A DNA stretch of 64,000 nucleotides from Membranipora membranacea (taxonomy: Eukaryota; Bryozoa; Gymnolaemata; Cheilostomatida; Membraniporidae), in the NCBI GenBank assembly GCA_914767715.1, contig OU612068.1:28148001-28212000 (forward strand), in the 5' to 3' direction. Below, piece by piece: positions 35,401 to 44,220 of the stretch. Every line of letters begins with the position of its first letter. Within the stretch, counting starts at the first letter, position 1. Made by a program: the position numbers and the translations under genes. Below the pieces are notes generated by a model. That model did not search any database. It was not told the origin of the DNA and saw only the letters and a program-made list of their open reading frames with translations.

Positions 35401-35844
35401 ATAGTTATATATTATATCGAGAACCTACTACCAGCTTGTATAATTTTATGAGCTCCTTAAAATGATATATGGTGTCCCTGTACTTGTCATCTCATGGATT
35501 TCATGGTCTACCAGGTTCAATTAAAGTGGACCAAAGAGGCCACATAAACCATCACAACACTATAGCTAGGCACAGATCATCAGTTGACAGCTTCATTAAA
35601 GACATGTCAATCTTTGACTCAAAAAGAGACAGTTTAAGACTTCGCTTTTGTGATTGAAGAACAGGATCATTGATATTACAATGCTTTGGATTTATCTTGT
35701 TCACAGAACAGTCTGCATGTGAATGACTAGGGTAACAGGGGCCAATACTTACTTGCCACCAAAAGAGTGTCTGTCAGCGCTTAACATGATTACATGTGCA
35801 ACAGCTAGAACGTGTAAGCTCTGAGTTCTCTCGTCAATGCAAGC
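8460..35844 (-). CDS. Divergent protein kinase-like gene, 16 exons, 482 residues
   Basis: Exons (high to low): 35753-35844, 34424-34472, 31928-31993, 31286-31306, 25286-25312, 24759-24874, 23256-23331, 22929-23115, 17960-18128, 17650-17731, 16709-16828, 15469-15673, 9895-9948, 9428-9538, 9075-9145, 8460-8519. All have GT/AG borders. From the ATG at 35787 they sum to 1449 bases, in frame to TAG. Kinase features: glycine loop ARGAYGLVFSA (104-114), IAIK (K129), helix-C Glu within ETEQRML (about 142), hinge FCMEFL, catalytic loop GHNDILAQN (D236, N241), DFS (265-267) and helix-F DLRNVG (277-282). Only ten residues separate DFS from helix F, so the usual activation and APE segment is missing, as in eukaryotic-like kinases such as RIO or Bud32. 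The ends are low-complexity and acidic. I do not recognise an orthologue; substrate unknown. Exon 1 could extend upstream (no stop back to its acceptor), so the true start is uncertain. Confidence 0.75.
10230..12781 (-). pseudogene. LINE ORF2 remnant: EEP endonuclease and reverse transcriptase
   Basis: Pieces in different frames give the ORF2 order. EEP: RIYFHNVRSLNSEKF, LLTESWL, IIGVVYHPP, DFNDLD, ESNTLDLVFTN, STNDHCAI. RT: QAEVVPINK, MLDFSKAFDK, INRGIPQGTVLGPLLW, LKYADDTTL. The thumb/C-terminal part includes SYAAPCWFPH. The catalytic YADD is intact, but at least five frame changes and several stops separate the blocks. Confidence 0.85.
12785..14148 (-). pseudogene. LINE ORF1 remnant (coiled-coil plus C-terminal domain)
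   Basis: From an ATG at 14148, after an early one-base frameshift, the frame reads a Lys/Glu coiled-coil segment (TKQMEIKMDALKAENKALHE). After the nested insertion it continues with LEKWKPDTLHNTKVCATRTL and DIQAKYPGAACNC, and ends with a stop before ORF2. This arrangement is typical of jockey/CR1 ORF1 nucleic-acid chaperones. Several frameshifts and stops make it non-functional. Confidence 0.6.
13190..13670 (-). mobile_element. 3' fragment of a second LINE nested in LINE ORF1
   Basis: Minus-strand translation gives a reverse-transcriptase C terminus (ACPAWYNLLSDTDKLRLERI, then QRSATRIVLP), followed by an A-rich 3' region. The surrounding ORF1 reading breaks off just before it and resumes just after, so this is a 5'-truncated LINE inserted into ORF1. 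Confidence 0.55.
14225..14330. repeat. (TTATATG)n / CATATG-rich microsatellite
   Basis: About a dozen tandem copies of a 7-base TTATATG unit, with TCATATG variants, lie beside the 5' end of the LINE. Confidence 0.9.
14331..15468. other. kinase-gene intron, no further features seen
   Basis: Unique-looking intronic sequence between the LINE and the exon at 15469-15673. No supported ORF, RNA or repeat was found. Confidence 0.5.
16156..16602. mobile_element. Palindromic MITE family B, copy 1
   Basis: The element begins CTTAAACCACTGCTGCCA and ends with the near reverse complement. The two arms of about 200 bases pair almost throughout around a short central loop near 16380. There is no ORF. It lies in a kinase-gene intron. 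A second copy at 30227-30656 has the same ends. TTAA at both tips suggests a TTAA target, as used by piggyBac-like or Kolobok-like transposases (inference). Confidence 0.9.
17165..17410. repeat. Imperfect foldback repeat with TGCCTGCATTC / GAATGCAGGCA motifs
   Basis: Arms of about 60 bases at 17175-17235 and 17325-17380 are inverted relative to each other (TTTGCCTGCATTC and GGAATGCAGGCA, each with an internal GCAGGCAAA block). A related fragment lies at about 62888-62935 in the NME8-like gene. Probably a small MITE. It lies in the kinase-gene intron between exons 17650-17731 and 16709-16828. Confidence 0.6.
18258..18430 (-). other. Candidate alternative exon of the kinase-like gene
   Basis: A 173-base open segment is bounded on the minus strand by a CTCCTTTGATTAG acceptor and a GAG|GTAAAT donor. 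It encodes about 57 Ser/Gln/Asn-rich residues ending SQQSSKCE. Entry phase 1 matches the end of exon 22929-23115 and exit phase 0 matches the start of exon 16709-16828. It cannot be added beside exon 17960-18128 without a frameshift, but can replace exons 17960-18128 plus 17650-17731 in frame. A diverged copy of part of it lies at about 18998-19060. Use in mRNA is unproven. Confidence 0.4.
19072..19395. mobile_element. MITE family A, truncated copy 2
   Basis: This is the reverse complement of the left half of the element at 1101-1616, ending with the same tip (CAGAAAACTGTCTATT), with moderate divergence. The other half is missing. It lies in a kinase-gene intron. Confidence 0.8.
19480..19680. 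repeat. Dispersed repeat, copy 1 (relative at 45790-45980)
   Basis: Blocks such as GGAGGAAAAAGGGAGATAGG, ACTGGGAGCCCCCCTAC and ACACTTGTCAGGTATGA recur in the same order at 45790-45980 with substitutions. There is no coding potential. This is an unclassified interspersed repeat. Confidence 0.7.
19836..20062. repeat. Decamer-type tandem array, left arm of an inverted pair
   Basis: About 20 tandem units close to CAAAGTCCCA / AAGACCAAAGT, varying at a few positions. The reverse complement of the same unit forms the array at 21834-22084. Together they look like the repeat-filled termini of a Foldback-like transposon. Confidence 0.85.
20840..20884. repeat. Perfect 16-bp hairpin
   Basis: CATAAATATAAACCCA at 20840-20855 is exactly complementary to 20869-20884, with a 13-base loop. 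No function can be assigned from the sequence. Confidence 0.9.
21370..21545 (+). pseudogene. LINE reverse-transcriptase C-terminal fragment
   Basis: Plus-strand translation gives IYAAQCWFPFITKSDKERLE then RLQNCA before stops. This matches the SYAAPCWFPH segment of the LINE at 10110-14170, so it is a 3' fragment of a related element. It lies between the two decamer arrays. Confidence 0.65.
21834..22084. repeat. Decamer-type tandem array, right arm of an inverted pair
   Basis: Tandem units of GGGACTTTGG / TCTTTGGGACTTTGG type, the reverse complement of the array at 19836-20062. The long open frames across it (rich in W, L, G, F) are artefacts of the repeat period. Confidence 0.85.
23800..23872 (-). 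repeat. tRNA-like (Ser/Leu-type A box) SINE remnant
   Basis: On the minus strand GGCGTGGCTGAGTGGTTAGC resembles the D-arm and A box of tRNA-Ser/Leu, but no matching B box or acceptor stem follows. Likely the head of a degraded SINE in a kinase-gene intron. Confidence 0.3.
25791..26042. repeat. Left arm of a 4.3 kb-span inverted repeat
   Basis: The segment containing TAGAGTTATTATATACTC, CGCAATCTGGTTGTGCATGG and ATGTGGATCACTTGCAGG is the reverse complement of 29831-30092 with moderate divergence. A more diverged direct copy follows at about 26047-26225. Probably termini of a DNA transposon or two opposed MITE copies. Confidence 0.8.
26230..27380. other. sequence inside the inverted-repeat pair
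   Basis: No ORF with a recognisable domain and no clear RNA or repeat. Confidence 0.45.
27388..27473 (+). repeat. tRNA-like sequence (degenerate tRNA or SINE head)
   Basis: TAGCTCAGTCTGTAGAGC is a good A box and GGGTTCGAAACC a good B box at tRNA-like spacing. The anticodon stem and acceptor stem do not pair cleanly, so it is more likely a tRNA-derived SINE or pseudogene than a working tRNA. It could still bind TFIIIC. Confidence 0.45.
28536..28733 (-). other. small acidic Ser-rich ORF within the inverted-repeat pair
   Basis: A 65-codon minus-strand frame from ATG at 28733, rich in Ser/Asp/Glu (YSSSSSDSENENYRENYSSS). It resembles the acidic N termini of some transposase-linked or nuclear proteins, but no domain is present. 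On the other strand 28476-28559 encodes MVNRKCCICKSTVGYFQWPK, faintly THAP-like. They overlap, so at least one is spurious. Confidence 0.2.
29831..30092. repeat. Right arm of a 4.3 kb-span inverted repeat
   Basis: Reverse complement of 25791-26042: it carries CCTGCAAGTGATCCACATAG, CCATGCACAACCAGATTGCG and GTCCACTCTAGAGTACATCA in reversed order. Confidence 0.8.
30227..30656. mobile_element. Palindromic MITE family B, copy 2
   Basis: It begins TTAAACCACTGCTGCCACAG and ends with the near reverse complement (CAGCAGTGGTTTAA). The arms pair along most of their length. Sequence and layout match 16156-16602. It lies in a kinase-gene intron. Confidence 0.9.
31505..31800 (-). repeat. Probable tRNA-derived SINE
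   Basis: Minus-strand reading from about 31795 gives AGTCTGATGGTTAAGGGT (A-box-like) and GGTTAGAGTTTGATTTCC (B-box-like), followed by a GC-richer body with GGAGCGGGAC. The cloverleaf does not close. Composition differs from the flanking intron. Confidence 0.35.
32391..33009. mobile_element. Palindromic foldback element C with tRNA-like arms
   Basis: Both tips read TTAAAGACTTAGTTTGAG (inverted). Inner arms such as GTGAGCGATTTCCAGC and GGAAATCGCTCAC also pair, so the 619-base element is a long palindrome. TTAA lies at both ends. Near the centre each arm carries tRNA-like sequence (32621-32692 minus strand; about 32722-32775 plus strand). It lies in a kinase-gene intron. Confidence 0.8.
32621..32692 (-). 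repeat. tRNA-like sequence within foldback element C
   Basis: On the minus strand GACCTAG at the 5' side and CTAGGTC at the 3' side form a perfect 7-bp acceptor stem. GGTG/CATC form the D stem around an A-box-like stretch, and AGGTTCAAGTCC resembles a B box. The anticodon and T stems are imperfect, so it is a tRNA relic, not a confident tRNA. Confidence 0.45.
33010..34423. other. kinase-gene intron, no further features seen
   Basis: No supported ORF, RNA gene or repeat was found between foldback element C and the exon at 34424-34472. Confidence 0.4.
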
Positions 35845-38006
35845 CTGAATAACAGAGCAGAGAAAACAATGGTTTGTTTACATTGATATGAAAGAATTTG
35901 ATATCATGTGTAGTACTCTCTTCCTTATCAAACAATAATGACCGATTTGCCTTTAGCAATTTTTCTCAGTAAACAGTTTTAATTTTTTAATTTTATGTAT
36001 TACGCTTGCTAGTTGCCTTCTCGTGTACAAGAGAAGACAATTCTGCAGATGATGAATCAAAATTCACTAATGTCCTATTATAAGCGGTTTTCAAGATAAC
36101 TCCTTGTCGGCTCCTTTTTCCTATGCTTCAAGGGTTAAAAGTACCAAACTGGTAATTTTCATAACTGCTGTGCAATGCTAGGCCCATGGAACTTTATTCC
36201 TATGATCCCATTGTATGAATATAAAATCTGTTTTGTTTATAATGACCATTTTCATAATAACCATGCGCTGAAGTTTGTAACAATCCCACAGCACGTTAAT
36301 TTTATTTATATGTGAAGGCTGCAACTACATGAGCAAATCTCCAACTACCGCTATCATTTTCTTGGCCCATATTCACTATGGCCGCTATTAACCACCATAG
36401 GCCAGCAGTAAAGCTACATTCTCATTTGTATTTATGAGGCAGCTATCTATATTATATTAACAATTTCACTTAGTTATCCAAGACAGGCCCCCTTCTAAAT
36501 AAGGAAATTACATCATCTACCTACTGCTTATAAATCTGCCTTTGAAGATGGCTTCCGTAATATCTCTGCTCTATGTGAGACACAGGAAAACTATGATTGT
36601 CCAATAAATTTATTTGAATGTTTGCTGACCTGCTTGTGGCCAAAGAAATATCCAAAACATGGACATCATCAGGTTAGCCAGGATCACTAAAACGCTTAAA
36701 TACTTTATTAAGCGATCTAAATCATTTTTAGGAAAACATATTAATGGTCTCTAAGGTTGACGAAAGTGTCGGCCCATTCGATGTTTGTATTTTCTACCCA
36801 GTGAACTAATCATTGACCATTGTTGGTCTACTTCTATATATAGTAAGTATTTGATAACTAATACATTGATATGAAATTTTATGTAATGTTTTACTACTTT
36901 TGGCTGATAATGCCTTACTTTTCTAATTAACTTGACAAGATTATCAAAGATTTTCATATTTTAGACTTTAGATTTATAGATATTCAAGTGTTTGATTTGG
37001 ACTTTGGATTTTCATTACATTTTAATGGTTACACATCCCATGATCAGGTGGGTGCTGAAAGGAGACAATAGAAAGATCAACGAATAATGATGCAAATTCG
37101 GGAAACCAAAATTTAATTGTTGCAGGACCACTGTCTTGATAGATCGATCGATGCCGCTGCCTTCAAAGATCAAAATTCAATCAAAATTTATTTTTATGGT
37201 TATTCATCCCTATTATTAAGTGATGCTGAAACGAAACGATAGAAAGATCAACGAATTATGATGCAACTTTGGAGAACAATAAAAAACTTGGGATGTCGAA
37301 AGATCACTATCTTAGGAGTAACAATAGTTTCACAAGAATAGGAATGTTCCCGAGAACTCTTTAGAAAGATGGCAATACCATTGTTAGAGGAACCAAAGAA
37401 AATGTTACAATAATGTTGACATTATAATATTAATATTTGGATTTTACATTTATAGGGTAAACACAAGAAGTGTGTTTGGTTGAGACCTTACGCTCTAGTC
37501 ATTAATAAGAAAGTTACGAGGGCGTGCGTATTCGTCCCTCACACTTCATATCTCAAGTACAAAAAAAGATTCCCTCAGTATAAGACAATGAATAATCTCA
37601 CTGAACCACCAGCAGTGACAGAGCTTCAGAACGCAATAAGTGCTACGAACAGGAGAGAGGGCAGTTTGTCCTGATGTTCATCAAATATTATAATTGTTCC
37701 AAACTAAAAACCGAACAAGTGAGCCCATGACAAATGAGCAAATGTACAGTAGCCACTTATACACATATTAGATGATTTGTTGGTGCAGCCCTGATGTTGC
37801 GTGCTGAGTCATATCTGAGGTACTCACTCAACTGCAACAATTTAGTTACAGATAACTACACATGCTTTCAGCAGTACCTTTCTAGGTTGGGTGTAAAGTT
37901 GTCTGAGTTCAGAGTTCTGAGTTCAGAATGCCATCAACCGTACCTATACAAAACTTGATAGAAAAAAACTAAATTTTCTATTGCTTCCATTCTCCCTGCT
38001 CCCAAT
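35845..38006. other. gene-poor region upstream of the kinase-like gene
   Basis: It holds a family A MITE fragment (36042-36152) and one uncertain plus-strand frame (37457-37674). That frame follows a TTTATAG acceptor and encodes about 70 basic residues ending in a stop (ISATNRREGSLS). It could be a terminal exon, but no partner exons were found. No promoter was recognised for the kinase-like gene. Confidence 0.4.
36042..36152. mobile_element. MITE family A, fragment 3
   Basis: Blocks TATAAGCGGTTTTCAAGATA, TTTTTCCTATGC and TTAAAAGTACCAAACTGG occur in the order seen in the right half of the element at 1101-1616, with many substitutions. It is an old relic. Confidence 0.65.
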
Positions 38007-40292
38007 GGGTAGGTACGAAAAACCGAACCACGAACTCACGAACTACGAACCCTCTAAAAACCGAACTCAGGATTATCCTCTCCTGCTTAAATCAATTTGC
38101 TCAAAGTTCAAATTGTCAGTAGCCAATGAAATGTCATGTTTTTGATAAGTGACCAATAATATAACAGACATCAAACTTTGACTTTTAATAGAGCTCATTG
38201 CACCCTAACTAGGTGCACTGACTAGCTCAAGGTCACTTGATGAAAAATTATGGAGAGCAAGATGGCACAGTTTGGTACACACCAAGTAGATGCCATTGTC
38301 AAATTAGTCATCATGAATCCAAATGAACTTTTGCATTGGAGAGAGGAATGGTTTGACTATATATATTATGTGGAGCTACTACAGAAGGCTGTAATGGAGG
38401 ACACACCACACTTATTTATTAGAAATGGTCACAGTTTAGTAAATTGGAGCCCCTTTGACTCGTCACAGGAGGAGCAGAAGGCTGCCTCCTGAATCATCAC
38501 CTCTCAACAGAGTTAACAAGTATGTACTATGGGTGTTGGCCTATCTTGAAATATTGTTTTGAAAGTTCATGGCTGTTCTTTGGTTTCAAACAAAGCATGA
38601 GGGGGAAAGTAGGACCTCTAATATACATTAAAATTCTTTTATAAAAAATTGAGCTTATTTACTATATATATATAACTATAACTGTTAACTGTTAGGTCTT
38701 ACATACAGCATTTTGTGCTACTCTAAGAGATATCAGATCAGTGTTGCCTCTCTGAAATTTACATTAGCTTGATCAGGCTTCATCATCTATGAAATGATCC
38801 TACTAGTAACTAGTATGAAAGTGGTTAGGCAAATACTATATATTAACTGCATATTATGTAATAACTAACATAAGAAATCTTGTGTTTGTAGATATCCATG
38901 CGGGCCCTTACTCATTACAACCTCAGCTATTGGTTTCTCTGACTCGTACCACAGAATACAAAATTATTTTGGTCCGATGGTCAGACTAACATGCTGTACT
39001 ATAGCTGTGTAACGAAGTCAGGTTCAAGATGTGGTGGCCTGGAGTAAACTGATAATGATAATATCCTAGTCTTCTGAAACGGCCTCGTGTAAAACAACTA
39101 CATAGTAATTAAGCTGCAAGTTGGGTCAGGTATGTACCAAAATTAATTAATTTATTATTCATTTTATCCCAGTCGAGTATGATTGATAATGTAATGTGGT
39201 GTGAGCTTCACCAGTCACCATCTAGCCATAAAAAAAGCAAATAATATTAACCCGCAATGAAGAAACGGGGAGCTTGCCTCATGCTGCCCTAAAGCTATGA
39301 GTAGAGCGCAGTGAGCAAAAAGTGAGTTTTAGATTTTAACTGATAATATCATGACATATGATATCAAACACTTCTCTTTGAATTTGAATGTGATATTTTC
39401 TGTTTTTTTAGTTACGCAGTACCAGAAGTCACAGCACAATCCTAGTGATAGCTGTTATGCAACAGTGATGGCTTGATAGTTAGCTTACTGTCATTAACAA
39501 TGTACATTGCCACTACGATTGGATAGGAACTGCTTTATGTCCCCGATGGTCTACCATCACACGTGTATTCACAGCCATGAATGCTCACACTTCAGTATTA
39601 ATCCACCTGAGCCATTACTATTCTCTCAGGCCTTTTTTTCTGCCTCTCATTTTGCCGCTTTTTCAGGCACCATAATATACAAATAAGTTCATTGAATACA
39701 CGTGTAAACACCATCAACAGTCTCTTCTCTGAACCATTACCTTTATTTGAATGCGCATATAATATGTTATCTGATTGGATCACCTTATCACTCAAACAGT
39801 GCAATGATCACATAAACAGAGTATTTGCAAGCATCATTTAGTAAGTAAAAACATCACTGCGTGCATTTGTGCATAATCACTCAATTAGCCAGGATCAGTC
39901 GCACCACCATGGTAATAATCACTAAGTTTGAACTTGGTGGCTCCCAGCTCTCCGGAACCTCTGTCTCAATCTGGAAATCGTTCAGGCCATGATCTAGCCT
40001 GGTGTCTCTTCTAGAACAAAATCCCCTTCTTTGTTCAGTCGGGGACAAACTCCCTGCTCCCCTCCCTGTTCCCTTCCCACTCTCCCTGCTCATATGTCCC
40101 AAACTCTCTGCTGGGATTGGAGTTGTCCTCTACCATTTGCCAAAGTGCAAGAGAGGATAACTGTTCATTAAAGTTTTGACTTTTTGTTACAAAGAACATC
40201 ATTGGCCGAAATTATGTTATCAGACACATTGAAGGTTCGGTTTTAAAGGTTCGTAGCTTGTGAGTTCGTGGTTCGGTTTTTCGTACCTACCG
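38007..40292 (+). mobile_element. TIR DNA transposon, copy 1 (9-bp target-site duplication)
   Basis: The ends are inverted repeats of about 55 bases starting GGTAGGTACGAAAAACCGAA and containing several CGAAC motifs. GCTCCCAAT flanks both ends (37998-38006 and 40293-40301), a perfect 9-base duplication. The 2.29 kb body has only short frames (38250-38492 +, 39598-39804 -, 39881-40102 -) and no recognisable transposase, so it is probably non-autonomous. The 9-base duplication and long TIR would suit a MULE-like or Merlin-like superfamily (inference). Confidence 0.9.
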
Positions 40293-40301
40293 GCTCCCAA
40301 T

Positions 40302-41679
40302 ACAATCAAAATAAAAGTGAAAACTTTGGCAGTCTGCATGAAAATAATAAGTGCACACCACACCTGCCACCCCCCCCTCCCACATGACAATTATTGCCTA
40401 TTGTGAAGCCAGTGAATGCACAATAAACACTATCACTGTAAATTGGTATGCGGAGTTGGATAGTAGACAATTCCTTTTGTTGTAATCCTTGTAAGGATCA
40501 TATTAATTAAGAGGATCAAGTGATGATTAGCAAACTACTTTGGGTAGTAGGCTTAGCAGGGATTATGCCTTTAATACTCAAATTAAAGTAGTTTAATCTC
40601 TGCAGGGTAGAAAATCAAAGTGTGTCTGTGATCTAATAAAACATTGCAAACATAGCTTGGCCATCACATAAAATGCTGTTAGAACGTTATATTGGAGATC
40701 AGTCAGCCCACTGGCTGTAGCGCAAACAAGGCAGCTCTCTGACTTGTGTATGAGAATTACGATGCTCAATGTGGTGAATTTGAGTAGTGGAATATGGCAT
40801 GAGGGGCGGCTGCCTTGACGATTGTGCCGATGAGTTGATCGAAAGCAAACCTCCCTGCACTGGTTAGGCTTAGAGTATAAGCTGAAGAGTGATGGGACGG
40901 ACATTGTTGCAGGGAAACAATGAAGGGATGGCAGCCTCCCTGGCTGCGCAACAGCGTTAACGCACAGAATAAGTCAAAATACTGAAACTGACAATATGCA
41001 CTGAGGGCTGAAAGTGGAGGTGATAGAATGAGATGCTACTCAACAAACAGGGGTGGCTTCATGCTGCTTCATTCTCCGCCACCACAGAGGGAACAAACTT
41101 GTTCTAGGTTTACTTCACCCCTAACCCCCTTTAACCCCGTTAACAACATCAATAACTAAAATCTTACTACTATTTCTGGTGACTATGTAGCCTTGTGATA
41201 TTGTGTTCTGTGTGCTTATTTTAGAGTTTTTGACAACATTGCTGACTCTGCATGAAACTATGAGTGCTTACTATAGTATCCATCAGGGAAATAAATACCT
41301 GTCTGCATGTTTGGCTGATGCTGTGTGAGATATATGTATTATACTTTTCCTAAACTATGCAGTAGATTGTGACGAACACTCGGAAAACCATGCTTAAATA
41401 TTGTGATAAACCCAAATGTTCAATAGGTACACACATTCTGACTACATCTCTCTCCTCAAGTTACACTGGTTAAATATCCTATGCCTCAAACTGGCTCCTA
41501 TGATCAATTGGGATTGGGAAGTAAGTAAGTAGGTTAGTACTCCCTGGTTTAGTGTTAGCAATATATTATATAATAAATTTGTATATATATCATTGTCTAT
41601 CATATATATGTAGCTAAACATACAACTGACATACTTACAGTGAGCAGGGAGTGAGTGGGGTGATTCAGCCAAGAAGCAA
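40302..41679. other. spacer between the two opposed transposon copies
   Basis: No supported gene; short minus-strand frames near 40600-40950 have no domain. A C-rich run lies near 40370. Confidence 0.5.
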
Positions 41680-41793
41680 CAGTTAACCCTTTGATTCAAC
41701 AGTGAAATGAAACTGCTGATGCAAGTCAATGTAAACCATAGAAATAGAGCGATATCGATGTCTATAATGTAAGCCTGAAGTTATCATTCTGAT
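41680..41793 (-). pseudogene. LINE ORF2 C-terminal end, distal part split by transposon copy 2
   Basis: The minus-strand frame ends MITSGLHYRHRYRSISMVYI and continues to a stop at about 41682. It continues the LINE frame at 44088-44220 across the inserted transposon. Confidence 0.6.
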
Positions 41794-44087
41794 CGGTAGG
41801 TACGAAAAACCGAACCACGAACTCACAAGCAACGAACCTTTAAAAAACCGAACCCTCAATGTGTCTGATAACATAATTTCGGCCAATGATGTTCTTTGTA
41901 ACAAAAAGTCAAAACTTTGATGAACAGTTATCCTCTCTTGCACTTTGGCAAATGGTAGAGGACAACTCCAATCCCAGCAGAGAGTTTGGGACATATGAGC
42001 AGGGAGAGTGGGAGGGGAGCAGGGAGTTTGTCCCCGACTGAACAAAGAAGGGGATTTTGTTCTAGAAGAGATACCAGGCTAGATCATGGCCTGAACGATT
42101 TCCAGATTGAGACAGAGGTTCCGGAGAGCTGGGAGCCACCAAGTTCAAACTTAGTGATTATTACCATGGTGGTGCGACTGATCCTGGATAATTGAGTGAT
42201 TATGCACAAATGCACGCAGTGATGCTTTTACTTACTAAATGATGCTTGCAAATACTCTGTTTATGTGATCATTGCACTGTTTGAGTGATAAGGTGATCAA
42301 ATCAGATAACATATTATATGCGCATTCAAATAAAGGTAATGGTTCAGAGAAGAGACTGTTGATGGTGTTTACACGTGTATTCAATGAACTTATTTGTATA
42401 TTATGGTGCCTGAAAAAGCGGCAAAATGAGAGGCAGAAAAAAAGGCCTGAGAGAATAGTAATGGCTCAGGTGGATTAATACTGAAGTGTGAGCATTCATG
42501 TCTGTGAATACACGCGTGATGGTAGACCATCGGGGACATAAAGCAGTTCCTATCCAATGGTAGTGGCAATATACGTTGTTAATGACAGTAAGCTAACTAT
42601 CAAGCCATCACTGTTGCATAACAGCTATCACTAGGATTGTGCTGCGACTTCTGGTACTGCGTAACTAAAAAAAGAGAAAATATCACATTCAAATTCAAAG
42701 AGAAGTGTTTGATATCATATGTCATGATATTATCAGTTAAAATCTAAAACTCACTTTTTGCTCACTGCGCTCTACTCATAGCTTTAGGGCAGCATGGGGC
42801 AAGCTCCCCGTTTCTTCATTGCCGGTTAATATTATTTGCTTTTTTTATGGCTAGATGGTGACTGGTGAAGCTCACACCACATTACATTATCAATCATGCT
42901 CGACTGGGATAAAATGAATAATACACCAATTAATTTTGGTACATACCTGACCCAACTTGCAGCTTAATTACTATGTAGTTGTTTTACACGAGGCCGTTTC
43001 AGAAGACTAGGATATTATCATTATCAGTTTAGTCCGGGCCACCACAGCTTGAACCTGACTTCGTTACACAGCTATAGTACAGCATGTTAGTCTGACCATC
43101 GGACCAAAATAATTTTGTATTCTGTGGTACGAGTCAGAGAAATCAATAGTTGAGGTTGTAATGAGTAAGGGCCCGCATAGATATCTACAAACACAAGATT
43201 TCTTATGTTAGTTATTACAGAATATGCAGTTAATATATAGTATTTGCCTAACCACTTTCATACTAGTAGGATCATTCATAGATGATGAAGCCTGATCAAG
43301 CTAATGTAAATTTCAGAGAGGCAACACTGATCTGATATATCTTAGAGTAGCACAAAATGTTGTATGTAAGACCTAACAGTTAACAGTTATAGTTATATAT
43401 ATATATAGTAAATAAGCTCAATTTTTTATAGAAGAATTTTAATGTATATTAGAGGTCCTACTTTCCCCCTCATGCTTTGTTTGAAACCAAAGAACAGCCA
43501 TGAACTTTCAAAACAATATTTCAAGATAGGCCAACACCCATAGTACATACTTGTTAACTCTGTTGAGAGGTGATGATTCAGGAGGCAGCCTTCTGCTCCT
43601 CCGGTGACGAGTCAAAGGGTCTCCAATTTACTAAACTGTGACCATTTCTAATAAATAAGTGTGGTGTGTCCTCCATTACAGCCTTCTGTAGTAGCTCCAC
43701 ATACTTCCATCATTTTCAAACTTGCAGGAATATATATATAGTCAAACCATTCCTCTCTCCAATGCAAAAGTTCATTTGGATTCAGGATGACTAATTTGAC
43801 AATTACATCTACTTGGTGTGTACCAAACTGTGCAATCTTGCTCTCCATAATTTTTCATCAAGTGACCTTGAGCTAGTGCACCTAGTTAGGATGCAATGAG
43901 CTCTATTAAAAGTCAAAGTTTGATGTCTGTTATATTATTGGTCACTTATCAAAAACATGACATTTCATTGGCTACTGACAATTTAAACTTTGAGCAAATT
44001 GATTTAAGCAGGAGAGGATAATCCTGAGTTCGGTTTTTAGAGGGTTCGTAGTTCGTGAGTTCGTGGTTCGGTTTTTCGTACCTACCC
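41794..44087 (-). mobile_element. TIR DNA transposon, copy 2 (inverted relative to copy 1)
   Basis: The same element as 38007-40292 in opposite orientation, with the same CGAAC-rich terminal repeats and very high identity. Flanks CATTCTGAT (41785-41793) and CATTCCGGT (44088-44096) agree at 7 of 9 positions, a slightly decayed target duplication. A 28-base segment near 43700, absent from copy 1, changes the frame of the small ORF beginning MESK. A 12-base in-frame difference separates the copies near 42010. Confidence 0.9.
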
Positions 44088-44220
44088 CATTCCGGTTGCT
44101 TTATTTTGTATTTTTTCTAGGGTCTCTGAATTTTTGGCTAAACCATCAAGGTACAATGATGAGCAGTATTCTACTGTAGGTCTGATCAGTGATTTGTACG
44201 TCTTCAATGAGCTGTTTGGT
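44088..44220 (-). pseudogene. LINE reverse-transcriptase C-terminal fragment
   Basis: The minus strand encodes SSLKTYKSLIRPTVEYCSSL, then YLDGLAKNSETLEKIQNKAT, the canonical RT C-terminal region of jockey/CR1 LINEs. It breaks off exactly at the transposon copy 2 boundary and resumes at 41793. Confidence 0.8.
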
